From Marinobacterium_E sp035458585 (GTDB lineage Bacteria > Pseudomonadota > Gammaproteobacteria > Pseudomonadales > Balneatricaceae): a DNA stretch of 64,000 bases. The position numbers were made by a program, and so were the translations under genes. Location of the stretch: contig DATHZN010000087.1 in NCBI GenBank assembly GCA_035458585.1, positions 19,139 to 83,138 of the forward strand, written 5' to 3'. Shown piece by piece: positions 43,284 through 50,952 of this stretch (position 1 is the stretch's first letter; the number at the start of each line of letters is the position of its first letter). A model generated the notes under the pieces. That model was not told the DNA's origin. It saw only the letters and a list, made by a program, of their open reading frames with translations, and did not search any database.

Positions 43284-44162
43284 TCAGTTGTGCGCCGCTA
43301 TAAAACGCTTCACTTCATCTAACGTGGGTATGGCTGCAGCCGTTCCCGGACGTGTAACCTGCAAAGCCGCTGCGTTCAGTGCCAGATGCATAGCGGCTTG
43401 GATGTTCTGATTTTGTGTCAAGGCAGCGAGCAGAAAACCGAGGAAAGTATCTCCTGCGCCCGTAGTGTCAACTGCCTCAACTTTAGGGGAGGGTAATTGC
43501 CAGGCTCCCTCTTGACCTATATAGCGGGCACCTGAGGCGCCTAGCGTGATCAAAAGATGAGGAACCGGTATGTTTTCAACCATACACCCCAACGCAGATG
43601 CCAGTGCCTGGGCTTCGACCTCATTTACAACCAGAAGATCCGCGAGGGGTAAAAGATCCACTGTCGTGGCCGCCACAAAAGGAGCGGCGCTGTAACAGAC
43701 TTTCAGACCCTGAGCTTTCGCCTGACGTAGATAGTAGGCGACGTTGTTTGTCTCGTTCTGAGTCAGCGCCCAGTCTCCGGGTCTTGCCTGCGCTAGCGCC
43801 CTGTCTATCTGGTCTGTACCAATCTGATGATTACCACCTGGATTGAGAATAATCTGGTTTTCACCGCTGGTCTCATCAACCATGACAATGGCTAACCCGC
43901 TGGCGAGGGCATCGTCGAGTATGTGACTCATCTCGACCCCTGCGTGTTTTAGCGGATCTATGAAATGAAGATCGTTCGCGGCCATACGGCCAATGTGGTG
44001 AACTTGGGCACCTGCCATGGCCAGCGCCAGGCTCTGATTCGCACCCTTACCACCCAAACCGCAAGCATAGTGATTGGCTTGCAGGGTCTCTCCCGCTTTT
44101 GGCAGATGGGATAGACGAAAAATATGGTCAATATTGATAGAACCCAGATTATAAACCGCCAA
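43284..44162 (-). CDS. PfkB-family sugar kinase (ribokinase-like)
   Basis: 292 aa, starting at TTG 44162 with AAGGAG 7 nt upstream. PfkB signatures: GLGGKGANQSLALAMAGAQVHHIGR near the N-terminus and the DTTGAGDTFLGFLLAAL C-terminal motif with the catalytic Asp. NPGGNHQIG and the LGSINIDHIF start resemble ribokinase (RbsK). It phosphorylates a pentose or nucleoside-like sugar with ATP. No ribose transporter is adjacent, so the exact sugar is not certain. Confidence 0.85.
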   Translation of the reverse strand: MAVYNLGSINIDHIFRLSHLPKAGETLQANHYACGLGGKGANQSLALAMAGAQVHHIGRMAANDLHFIDPLKHAGVEMSHILDDALASGLAIVMVDETSGENQIILNPGGNHQIGTDQIDRALAQARPGDWALTQNETNNVAYYLRQAKAQGLKVCYSAAPFVAATTVDLLPLADLLVVNEVEAQALASALGCMVENIPVPHLLITLGASGARYIGQEGAWQLPSPKVEAVDTTGAGDTFLGFLLAALTQNQNIQAAMHLALNAAALQVTRPGTAAAIPTLDEVKRFIAAHN

Positions 44163-44285
44163 TGAGTTGCTCCTTCTCTTCAGCTATTGAGCTAAGATAT
44201 CCTAGTATAACGAATCCGCAAACTCGTCTGTTATCAGATCCACGTCCCGAGGGTTCGATTAGCTGGACTCAATATAAGGATAAGA

Positions 44286-45869
44286 ATGTTAGCGCCAGAG
44301 ATACCGCTTGATGAAGCTGCAAGGCTTGCAGAGTTGGACAAGTATCAGCTACTCGATTCAGATGCTGAGTTAGAATTTGATCATCTGACCTCTTTGATGG
44401 CGAGTTCGTTTGGCGCACCCATTGCGCTCATCTCCTTAATCGATTCTCATCGGCAGTGGTTTCTGTCCCGTCAGGGGCTAGAGGTATGTAGTACGTCGCG
44501 CCAGGTCTCTTTTTGCGGGCATGCCATTCTCGACAACGACGTCTTCTACGTAGAGGATGCAACACAGGATGAGCGTTTCTACGACAATCCGCTAGTGACC
44601 GGGGAGCCCCATATACGTACTTATGCCGGTGCACCCATTATCTCCCCTCAAGGGTTCAAACTGGGAACCACCTGCCTTATTTTTACTCAGATGACTCCGT
44701 TGAGCGCAACTCAGCTTCACCAGCTTGCTGATTTTGCGAGGGTAGCGAGCGACATGATTGAGATGCGTTTGGACCGTCTCTACTACCGTGCGCAACAGAT
44801 GAGACTGCAGCAGTTGGTTGCTGTGTTAGGACATGAACTGCGCACGCCTCTTGCCTCATTAAAGATGATGCAGGACCAGTCCAAACTTGATCAATGCCTT
44901 CCGCTTGGACGCGAAATGGTGGAGACAACTGAGCATCTGCAAACGATCACAGCGGATATCGAAGCCCTCGCGTTGGGCAGCGAAAAGCAGGTAGCTATGG
45001 CGCGAGCGCGACCCTTTGAGACGGTGGAGAAGGTGATTAACTCACTGGCACCGCTTCTTGACGAGAGGGGTATAAGCTACGAGCTACGGGCTGATACTCT
45101 TGCCAGTGAGGCGGCCATGCTTGATACACACGGGTTGCGGCAGGTGCTTACTAACCTAATTAGAAACGCAGCCTTACATAGCCAAGCCACTGAATTAAGA
45201 GCCGAACTCAGCTGCGAGCTGAAACATGACTTATATCGTTACCAGCTTCTGATTATCGATAACGGCAAGGGTATCCCTGAAGATGACAGGACGCGGATTT
45301 TTGACCCTGATCAACGTGGTCAGAGTCACTCTCCCGGAAGTGGACTGGGCTTGGCCGTCTGTCGTGAGATTGTACAGAGAATGGAGGGTTCAGTTGATGT
45401 CAGTCCAACACCGGGTGGCGGCACCACCTTTCATCTAAAATTCAGCGCCGAGCCTGCGATGGAGGTTGCTCCACGACCGCAGATAGACGTTGGGGACCGA
45501 AATGTATTAAGGGGACTCAGAATTCTCTTGGTTGAGGATACACGTATGCTGCGCATTCTCGGTGAGGTGCTCCTTAAGAGAGCAGGAGCGGAGGTGGTAT
45601 TGGCTGAGAATGGCGTTGAAGCGCTGGCACAGCTAGGTAGGTCAGCGTTTGACTACATCCTCTGTGACTTTGTGATGCCGGGTATGGCGGGGGACGAGTT
45701 GACGCAACTTGCCAGAGAGAGGTATCCCCATATCCCGGTTATCATTCTGAGTAGTATCAGTGATCAACAGCAGATTGAGCGCCTGATACAGATGGGTGCG
45801 CTAGGTGTGCTACCCAAACCGTTCGATATCAGGCGGCTTACCGAACTGTTGATAGCGAATCGACCTTAG
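44286..45869 (+). CDS. GAF-domain hybrid histidine kinase
   Basis: 527 aa. A GAF domain (about 20-165) has CSTSRQVSFCGHAIL and YAGAPIISPQGFKLGTTCLI. HisKA has VAVLGHELRTPLASLKMMQ (His near 183). HATPase_c (about 265-385) has NLIRNAALHSQ, DNGKGIPEDD and GSGLGLAVCREIVQRM. The C-terminal receiver (about 405-525) has the phospho-Asp in YILCDFVMPGMAGDE and Lys in LPKPFDIR. Soluble. It is likely the start of a phosphorelay responding to an intracellular ligand. The H-box and receiver are close in sequence to those of the 1117-aa hybrid kinase at 20548-23901. Confidence 0.93.
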   Translation: MLAPEIPLDEAARLAELDKYQLLDSDAELEFDHLTSLMASSFGAPIALISLIDSHRQWFLSRQGLEVCSTSRQVSFCGHAILDNDVFYVEDATQDERFYDNPLVTGEPHIRTYAGAPIISPQGFKLGTTCLIFTQMTPLSATQLHQLADFARVASDMIEMRLDRLYYRAQQMRLQQLVAVLGHELRTPLASLKMMQDQSKLDQCLPLGREMVETTEHLQTITADIEALALGSEKQVAMARARPFETVEKVINSLAPLLDERGISYELRADTLASEAAMLDTHGLRQVLTNLIRNAALHSQATELRAELSCELKHDLYRYQLLIIDNGKGIPEDDRTRIFDPDQRGQSHSPGSGLGLAVCREIVQRMEGSVDVSPTPGGGTTFHLKFSAEPAMEVAPRPQIDVGDRNVLRGLRILLVEDTRMLRILGEVLLKRAGAEVVLAENGVEALAQLGRSAFDYILCDFVMPGMAGDELTQLARERYPHIPVIILSSISDQQQIERLIQMGALGVLPKPFDIRRLTELLIANRP

Positions 45870-45964
45870 TTGCAGGTTCACCCGACGGATCGTGCAGAGC
45901 GCTAACTTTTACCTGCACTCAGGATGGACGAAGCCTTCATAGAGCGTTCAAAGAGAGTTAGTTG

Positions 45965-46651
45965 ATGTGTGGCCGCTATAACCTATTAGATAGTGACGGG
46001 GTACGTGACCTCCTTGAGGGGCTGGGTGTCAGTACTCAGGGTAAACACTTGTCAACCTCTGTGAATATTGCACCCACGGAACAGGTCTCTGTTGTTGTCA
46101 GGTCACAGGATGAAACTGGGCTTGAACCGATGCGGTGGTGGCTAACACCGGCCTGGGCAAAACGGCCCGACAATCGCTTCTCAATGTTTAATGCTCGTTC
46201 CGAGACCCTCGCCTCCAGTCCTGCATTTAAACCATCGCTTCATCACCAGCGTTGCATATTCCCCATGTCGAGCTTTATCGAGTGGCGCCAAGAGGCTGGG
46301 GTTAAGCAACCCTACCTAATCGAGTATGAGCGCGGTGCGATGGCTGTTGCCGGGCTCTGGTCGCACTGGCAGGGTATCGAGGGGGAGCTCTTCAGCTGTA
46401 CGATGATAACGACTGAAGCGGTAGAGGGGTTCAGCCCTTTTCACCTTCGCCAGCCAGCCTTCTTATCACTGGAAGAGGCCAATTTATGGATAGACCCGAC
46501 GCTTGAGGGTCAGCGGTTGTTGCATCTTTTGCGTCCACAACTTCCAGTTTCTCTTCGCGTCCGAGCCATTGACAGAGCAGTCAACTCCAGTCGGAACAAG
46601 TCACTGCCTCTGCTGTTAGATCGTGCTGCTTTACATGTCGAATCGGTTTAA
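45965..46651 (+). CDS. SRAP-domain protein (YedK/HMCES family)
   Basis: 228 aa starting at ATG 45965, so that Cys2 (MCGRYNLL) becomes the N-terminal nucleophile after Met removal, as the family requires. Other SRAP positions: NIAPTEQ, FNARSET, the Glu in MSSFIEWRQ, and the HLRQPAFL segment corresponding to the conserved His region. SRAP proteins form covalent DNA-protein crosslinks at abasic sites in single-stranded DNA and shield them from cleavage. An in-frame TTG one codon earlier is not the start. Confidence 0.93.
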   Translation: MCGRYNLLDSDGVRDLLEGLGVSTQGKHLSTSVNIAPTEQVSVVVRSQDETGLEPMRWWLTPAWAKRPDNRFSMFNARSETLASSPAFKPSLHHQRCIFPMSSFIEWRQEAGVKQPYLIEYERGAMAVAGLWSHWQGIEGELFSCTMITTEAVEGFSPFHLRQPAFLSLEEANLWIDPTLEGQRLLHLLRPQLPVSLRVRAIDRAVNSSRNKSLPLLLDRAALHVESV

Positions 46652-46727
46652 GTAGTAGCTAAACGGGTTTAGTGCTTAACAAGCTGATATTTAAGATAGC
46701 GATCCAGACGCCAAATAGACGATAATA

Positions 46728-47426
46728 ATGCCGTTAATCAATAATCAGGGCGTTAATGTGGAAGTGACCGAATCTCCCTCGACTTATCAGCAAATGCGGA
46801 ACGATATTCTTGAGGGCGAGATAGCACCGGAGTCTAAGCTCTCCATAGCGGTACTGGCGGAGCGTTACGGCTCCAGTGCAGCACCCGTGCGCGAGGCTTT
46901 ATCGCGCCTTGCTGCCGAGGGTCTTGTGACCCGTCGGGGCCAGCGCGGATATTGGGCAGCACCGATTTCAGCTGATGAGTTTGTCGAAGTATCGCGTTTG
47001 CGGGAGATGTTGGAAGTGGACGCCTTCAGGCAATCGATCGAATCAGGTGATCTGGATTGGGAAGCGCGTATTGCTGGTGCCCGTCACCGTGAGTTGGCTG
47101 TGCGCAGTCGAATTGATCTGAGTGATAGTGAAGCCGCGGTGCAGCGCACGCGTGAGAACCGCCGTTTTCATATGGCTTTAATCAGCGGTTGCCCGTCTCA
47201 GTGGCAGCTAAGATTTATCTCTACGCTCTATGACCAGTCGGAACGATTTCGCCGTCTGTCATTGACCAGTGCGGTTGATTCGTCGGCCAGGCCAAGGGTG
47301 GATGAACATGAGCAGATCATGCAAGCGGCGTTTAAACGCGATGTAAAGACCGCCTGTGAGTTGTTGCGCCTTCATATTGTTCACGCAAACGAGCAGGTTA
47401 TGAGAACGCTGTTCCCGAATAGTTAA
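46728..47426 (+). CDS. GntR-family regulator with FCD domain
   Basis: 232 aa. N-terminal winged HTH: QMRNDILEGEIAPESKLSIAVLAERYGSSAAPVREALSRLAAEGLVTRRGQRGYWAAPIS. C-terminal FCD ligand-binding domain (about 85-225), with NRRFHMALISGC and DEHEQIMQAAFKRD holding the metal-binding His/Asp residues. The ligand, often a small carboxylate, cannot be deduced. No dedicated operon; it converges on the Hsp20 gene. Confidence 0.92.
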   Translation: MPLINNQGVNVEVTESPSTYQQMRNDILEGEIAPESKLSIAVLAERYGSSAAPVREALSRLAAEGLVTRRGQRGYWAAPISADEFVEVSRLREMLEVDAFRQSIESGDLDWEARIAGARHRELAVRSRIDLSDSEAAVQRTRENRRFHMALISGCPSQWQLRFISTLYDQSERFRRLSLTSAVDSSARPRVDEHEQIMQAAFKRDVKTACELLRLHIVHANEQVMRTLFPNS

Positions 47427-47446
47427 TCAGGCCCTAGTGCGCGCTG

Positions 47447-47474
47447 AGCGGGCCAGCTTAAAGGCTGGCCCGCT
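47447..47474. other. Strong hairpin between GntR and Hsp20 genes
   Basis: AGCGGGCCAGC-TTAAAG-GCTGGCCCGCT, an 11-bp stem with a 6-nt loop. It is flanked by AAAA on the right, not by a downstream T-tract, so it is an incomplete intrinsic terminator. Confidence 0.6.
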
Positions 47475-47556
47475 AAAACGCTGGATATCATCGATAACCC
47501 TAAGCCTGAGATGCGCTGGCTGTCGAATCGTCTCAGCAGAGCACCGGTGTTGAGGA

Positions 47557-47973
47557 TTAGCGAATTTCGATGCGACGCGCCTTCATCGCTTCTGGAATTT
47601 CACGGATCAGATCAACGTGCAGCAGACCGTCTTGCATAGTAGCGCTCTCAACACGCACATGATCGGCTAACTGGAAGCGACGTTCGAAGTTCCGCGCGGC
47701 GATGCCTTGATACAGATACTGGCGTTCCACCTGCTCCTCGCTCTTCTGACCGCGTATTACCAGGTTGCCGCTCTCACTTAAAATTTCCAGTTCCTCCTGC
47801 GAAAATCCGGCAACGGCCATACTAATGCGGTAGGCGTTCTCGCCGGTTAGCTCGATATTGTAGGGCGGATAGGCTGGTTGCTGTTCATTGCGGCTCGCTG
47901 CATCAAGCATGCTGGCCAGACGATCGAAACCGATCGCAGAACGATACAGTGGAGAGAGATCAAAATTACGCAT
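47557..47973 (-). CDS. Hsp20 small heat-shock protein (IbpA-like)
   Basis: 138 aa. The alpha-crystallin domain spans about 38-128: YPPYNIELTGENAYRISMAVAGFSQEELEI, GNLVIRGQKSEEQVERQYLYQGIAARNFERRFQLADHVRV and DGLLHVDLIREIPE. N-terminus DLSPLYRSAIGFDRLASML matches the IbpA type. It holds unfolding proteins in a refoldable state. A sigma-32 promoter and a ROSE-like leader hairpin lie upstream, so expression is controlled at both transcription and translation by heat. Confidence 0.94.
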   Translation of the reverse strand: MRNFDLSPLYRSAIGFDRLASMLDAASRNEQQPAYPPYNIELTGENAYRISMAVAGFSQEELEILSESGNLVIRGQKSEEQVERQYLYQGIAARNFERRFQLADHVRVESATMQDGLLHVDLIREIPEAMKARRIEIR

Positions 47974-47978
47974 AGTTC

Positions 47979-48001
47979 ATATCCTCAATTCAAAGCAATA
48001 T
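47979..48001 (-). promoter_or_regulatory. ROSE-like RNA thermometer hairpin at the Hsp20 ribosome binding site
   Basis: In the mRNA, AUAUUGCU pairs with the AGGAUAU containing the Shine-Dalgarno (AGGA), with a bulged G. The UUGCU-to-AGGA pairing with a bulged G is the ROSE signature. The loop is 8 nt. An upstream hairpin (TTTCGCCAA/TTGGCGAAA, 48024-48050) adds to a structured leader of about 110 nt, again as in ROSE elements. Confidence 0.75.
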
Positions 48002-48087
48002 GTTAGAAGCTATAAATCAGTGGTTTCGCCAACCTTCTGGCTTGGCGAAAAGCTTAGGCGGTGCAGATGCCCCCGCCTCATTAGTCA

Positions 48088-48116
48088 AAATGGGGGTGAG
48101 TAATTTTAATTTCAAG
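48088..48116 (-). promoter_or_regulatory. Sigma-32 heat-shock promoter of the Hsp20 gene
   Basis: On the minus strand CTTGAAA (48116-48110), a 14-bp spacer and CCCCATTT (48095-48088) match the sigma-32 consensus at both boxes. The start point should be near 48081, giving a leader of about 108 nt. Confidence 0.9.
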
Positions 48117-48219
48117 GGCTTGTTCGGAGGGCTAGATATAACCAGAGGTTTGTGAAGCTCTGCGTGACATGTAGTGGTGAGTAGGAGCTCTATGAACTCC
48201 TACGGCGCCGGTTGGTGGG

Positions 48220-48627
48220 TTAGTGGCTCTGGTTAAACTGATCAGGATCGTTGGTGATGGCGACGCTGACGTTGGGTGAGGGTATTTTATAGTCATAGAC
48301 GCGCTCCCAACCTTTAGACTCTGGGTGTCGTTCCCAGACAGTGCCGGCATTGTACTCAAGCAACGGAGCGAGAGAGTCATCAATTTGCACCAGGCGCTCA
48401 GTAGGAATGGGGATCATATTGACCTGTTCGTCTGCGAGGAATACCTCATCCTCGTAGCCTGTAAACAGACGCCAGCCGGTGTCGTTCAGATGCTCTGGCA
48501 CCGTCTTGTACATAAAGCGCACCGGCAGTTTCTCATCGATCACGAGGCGAGACATCAGCGCTAGATAGCCGTTTTTTGTCTGGTTGGTTTCGCCCTGATA
48601 GGGCTTCGAAGATTCGTCTTGGCTCAT
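48220..48627 (-). CDS. DUF2185-like protein
   Basis: 135 aa from the ATG at 48627 with GGAG 6 nt upstream. The segment LMSRLVIDEKLPVRFMYKTVPEHLNDTGWRLFTGYEDEVFLADEQVNM has the GWR[LF]F[ST]G-x-EDE pattern of DUF2185, a small alpha/beta domain also found in some immunity proteins (Imm33-like). The rest (WERHPESKGWERVYDYKIP) is less clearly conserved. No toxin gene is adjacent, so an immunity role is not supported here. The assignment rests on motif recall. Confidence 0.6.
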   Translation of the reverse strand: MSQDESSKPYQGETNQTKNGYLALMSRLVIDEKLPVRFMYKTVPEHLNDTGWRLFTGYEDEVFLADEQVNMIPIPTERLVQIDDSLAPLLEYNAGTVWERHPESKGWERVYDYKIPSPNVSVAITNDPDQFNQSH

Positions 48628-48676
48628 AGGACACTCCAACTAATCAGAAAGCGTCCAGTGTAACATGACCTCAGTT

Positions 48677-48847
48677 TCAGGCGGACTTTTCGTGCTTTTC
48701 CAGCAGTTCTGAACGTAGGATTTTACAATCCTTAGGTGCCTCTATTGCCAGTTTAACCTGACTGCCGTTGATGGCCACGACACGAACGATAATGTCATCT
48801 CCAATAACAACTGTGTTTTTTTTGAGGTCGCGAGTAATACTCAACAT
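48677..48847 (-). CDS. csrA: CsrA/RsmA-family RNA-binding regulator (paralogue)
   Basis: 56 aa. It follows the CsrA pattern: MLSITRDL start, VVIGDDIIVRVVAINGSQVKLAIEAPKDC, then ILRSELLEK. Compared with E. coli CsrA it has one extra residue in the first loop and keeps the RNA-contacting residues at the N-terminal strand (Leu2, Thr5, Arg6) and the C-terminal Arg (R45, equivalent to Arg44). CsrA dimers bind GGA motifs in mRNA leaders and repress translation. The divergence (ITRDLKKNT instead of LTRRVGETL) suggests a secondary paralogue rather than the main CsrA. Confidence 0.85.
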   Translation of the reverse strand: MLSITRDLKKNTVVIGDDIIVRVVAINGSQVKLAIEAPKDCKILRSELLEKHEKSA

Positions 48848-48922
48848 GCGCTTAATTCCCTTTGCAAAGTGTTGTCATTATTCCCAATCTTCCTGATTGG
48901 CTTTGCAAGTATTAGACCAGAT

Positions 48923-49567
48923 TTATCGCTCGGTGTAATCGGACTTTTTCTTAAATTCGCATAGATCTTCGATGAGGCAGGCGCCACAGCGTGGCTTGCG
49001 GGCCACGCAGATATAGCGTCCATGAAGAATTAGCCAGTGATGAGCATCAATTAAAAACTCCTTGGGTACCAAACGCAAAAGGCGTTGCTCGACCTCAAGT
49101 ACATTTTTACCCGGTGCGATTCCGGTGCGATTGGAGACGCGATAAATATGGGTATCGACGGCCATCGTTGGCTGTCCAAAGGCGGTGTTGAGTACAACGT
49201 TTGCCGTCTTGCGCCCAACCCCTGGCAGCGCCTCAAGGGCTTCACGGGTTTGTGGCACCTCACCTCCGTAAAGCTCCACCAGCATCTGGCAGGTTTTCAT
49301 TAGGTTCTCTGCCTTGGTATTGAACAGGCCGATGGTCTTAATTTTATCCTTCAGCTCTTCAAGACCAAGATCGATAATTGCTTGTGGTGTATTTGCGATA
49401 GGAAAGAGCTTGCGCGTCGCTTTGTTGACACCGACATCAGTCGCCTGTGCGGAGAGGAGCACGGCTGCAAGCAGTTCAAACGGACTGCTATATTCGAGCT
49501 CTGTCTTGGGGTTGGGATTATCTGCTCGCAGTCGTTCGAAAATTTCTGTTCGTTTAGTGCGATTCAC
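48923..49567 (-). CDS. nth: Endonuclease III
   Basis: 214 aa, GTG start overlapping the rnfE stop by 4 nt. Features: the helix-hairpin-helix LEALPGVGRKTANVVL with the catalytic Lys, the catalytic Asp in AVDTHIYRVSNR, and the C-terminal 4Fe-4S loop with cysteines in CVARKPRCGACLIEDLC (C-x6-C-x2-C-x5-C). Bifunctional DNA glycosylase/AP lyase removing oxidised pyrimidines. It is the last gene of the rnf operon, as in E. coli. Confidence 0.97.
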   Translation of the reverse strand: MNRTKRTEIFERLRADNPNPKTELEYSSPFELLAAVLLSAQATDVGVNKATRKLFPIANTPQAIIDLGLEELKDKIKTIGLFNTKAENLMKTCQMLVELYGGEVPQTREALEALPGVGRKTANVVLNTAFGQPTMAVDTHIYRVSNRTGIAPGKNVLEVEQRLLRLVPKEFLIDAHHWLILHGRYICVARKPRCGACLIEDLCEFKKKSDYTER

Positions 49568-50289
49568 GAGATCTGCCCTGTAACGCGCACGCGCTTGTCG
49601 CCTTTGACGCCTTTTTGCACGGGCAATACGACCTCTTTTGCTTTGTTTCGCGCTTCAATACCCGCATCAATTAGATTTTTAAGAGCGATCAGCAGGCCCA
49701 GTGCAACGAAAGCTCCAGGCGGTAGAATGGCAAACAGGAATTGCGGATAGTCTTCCGAGAGCACCCAGTACCAGTCACGTGCAGCCTCACCGAAAAGAAG
49801 GTGCATGTTGGCAAAAAGCGCCCCCGTACCGATCAGTTCACGAATAGCGCCCAGCAGGATCAGTACTGCCATAAAGCCGACCGACATGCTAAAACCGTCA
49901 ATCAGTGACTCCCGAACGGGGTTACGAGAGGCAAATGCATCGGCGCGTCCCATAATAATACAGTTGGTCACAATCAACGGAATGAAGATACCCAGTATCA
50001 GGTAGAGGTCATAGGTAAGCGCCTGCATCATCAGTTCAATTGCCGTTACGAATGCAGCAATGATCATGACAAAAATTGGCAGGCGAACGGATTCAGGCAC
50101 CAGGTTGCGGAATAACGAGATACTGAGATTTGATCCAGTTAAAACCACCAGCGTTGCAAGCCCAAGCCCAAGGGCATTGACCACTGAGTTTGTGACTGCC
50201 AGCAGCGGGCAGAGGCCGAGTAACTGCACGAGGGCGGGGTTGTTACTCCAGAGCCCCGCTTTAATCAGCTTGGTATCTTGAGCGTTCAT
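49564..50289 (-). CDS. rnfE: Rnf/Rsx electron-transport complex subunit E
   Basis: 241 aa integral membrane protein, paralogue of RnfA, with six predicted helices. Motifs LWSNNPALVQLLGLCPLLAVTNSVVNALGLGLAT and IPLIVTNCIIMGRADAFASRNP are typical. The C-terminal tail is extended and basic. The Rnf complex couples electron flow between ferredoxin and NAD to Na+/H+ transport, or keeps SoxR reduced (as Rsx). The stop overlaps nth; the ATG overlaps the rnfG stop (ATGA). Confidence 0.96.
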   Translation of the reverse strand: MNAQDTKLIKAGLWSNNPALVQLLGLCPLLAVTNSVVNALGLGLATLVVLTGSNLSISLFRNLVPESVRLPIFVMIIAAFVTAIELMMQALTYDLYLILGIFIPLIVTNCIIMGRADAFASRNPVRESLIDGFSMSVGFMAVLILLGAIRELIGTGALFANMHLLFGEAARDWYWVLSEDYPQFLFAILPPGAFVALGLLIALKNLIDAGIEARNKAKEVVLPVQKGVKGDKRVRVTGQIS

Positions 50290-50942
50290 GCGTCGGCTCC
50301 TTTTGTGCTCGCAACCGGTTTGAGCAGCGTGGCGCGATTTGCTTCGAAATAATCCAACGCCTGCGCCGTAGCGCTGACGATGGCACGTGGCGTAATAGTG
50401 GCACCGGTGAACTGGTCAAACTGTCCCCCATCCTTACGCACAGCCCAGGTTGAATCCTCGCTGCTGTCTCTCTGGCGACCATTGAAGCTTAGAACCCAGT
50501 CAGACTTGCTCAGTTCGATATTGTCACCCAGGCCAGGGGTCTCTCGGTGCGAAACGACGCGAACGCCAGCGACGGAGCCATCGCGATTAATACCCACCAG
50601 CAGATCGATATCACCTGAATACCCCTCTGACGTGCGCACTGGCAGGATAACCCCACTAACACTGCGCTGCTCAATGGCTTGGAAGGCGAACATCGGGTCC
50701 GGGTAACCTAGAGCGCCAGTCGGCAGAGGCAGACGGTTCTGATAAAGCTCTGCATCAATCTCACGGGGGTAGATCTCAAACAGCGCGCGCGCTGCTGCCT
50801 CAGCTTGATTCTTCGCGATACGCTCTTGGGTGTTGACCTGAGTAATAGCGATGATGGCTGCTGCTAAGATGGCAAATAGCGCAATGCCCAGTCCGCTCTT
50901 GCGGACCGCATCACCAAGGCTGGAATTGGTTTGCTGTTCCAT
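50286..50942 (-). CDS. rnfG: Rnf/Rsx electron-transport complex subunit G
   Basis: 218 aa from the ATG at 50942, the natural start because it lies 10 nt after the rnfD stop; a longer in-frame extension would overlap rnfD. A transmembrane helix (GIALFAILAAAIIAITQV, about 20-37) precedes a periplasmic flavin-binding domain with covalent FMN in the SGATITPRAIV motif (Thr in S/T-GAT). Order rnfA-B-C-D-G-E-nth is conserved. Confidence 0.95.
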   Translation of the reverse strand: MEQQTNSSLGDAVRKSGLGIALFAILAAAIIAITQVNTQERIAKNQAEAAARALFEIYPREIDAELYQNRLPLPTGALGYPDPMFAFQAIEQRSVSGVILPVRTSEGYSGDIDLLVGINRDGSVAGVRVVSHRETPGLGDNIELSKSDWVLSFNGRQRDSSEDSTWAVRKDGGQFDQFTGATITPRAIVSATAQALDYFEANRATLLKPVASTKGADA

Positions 50943-50952
50943 TATGCCTGCC

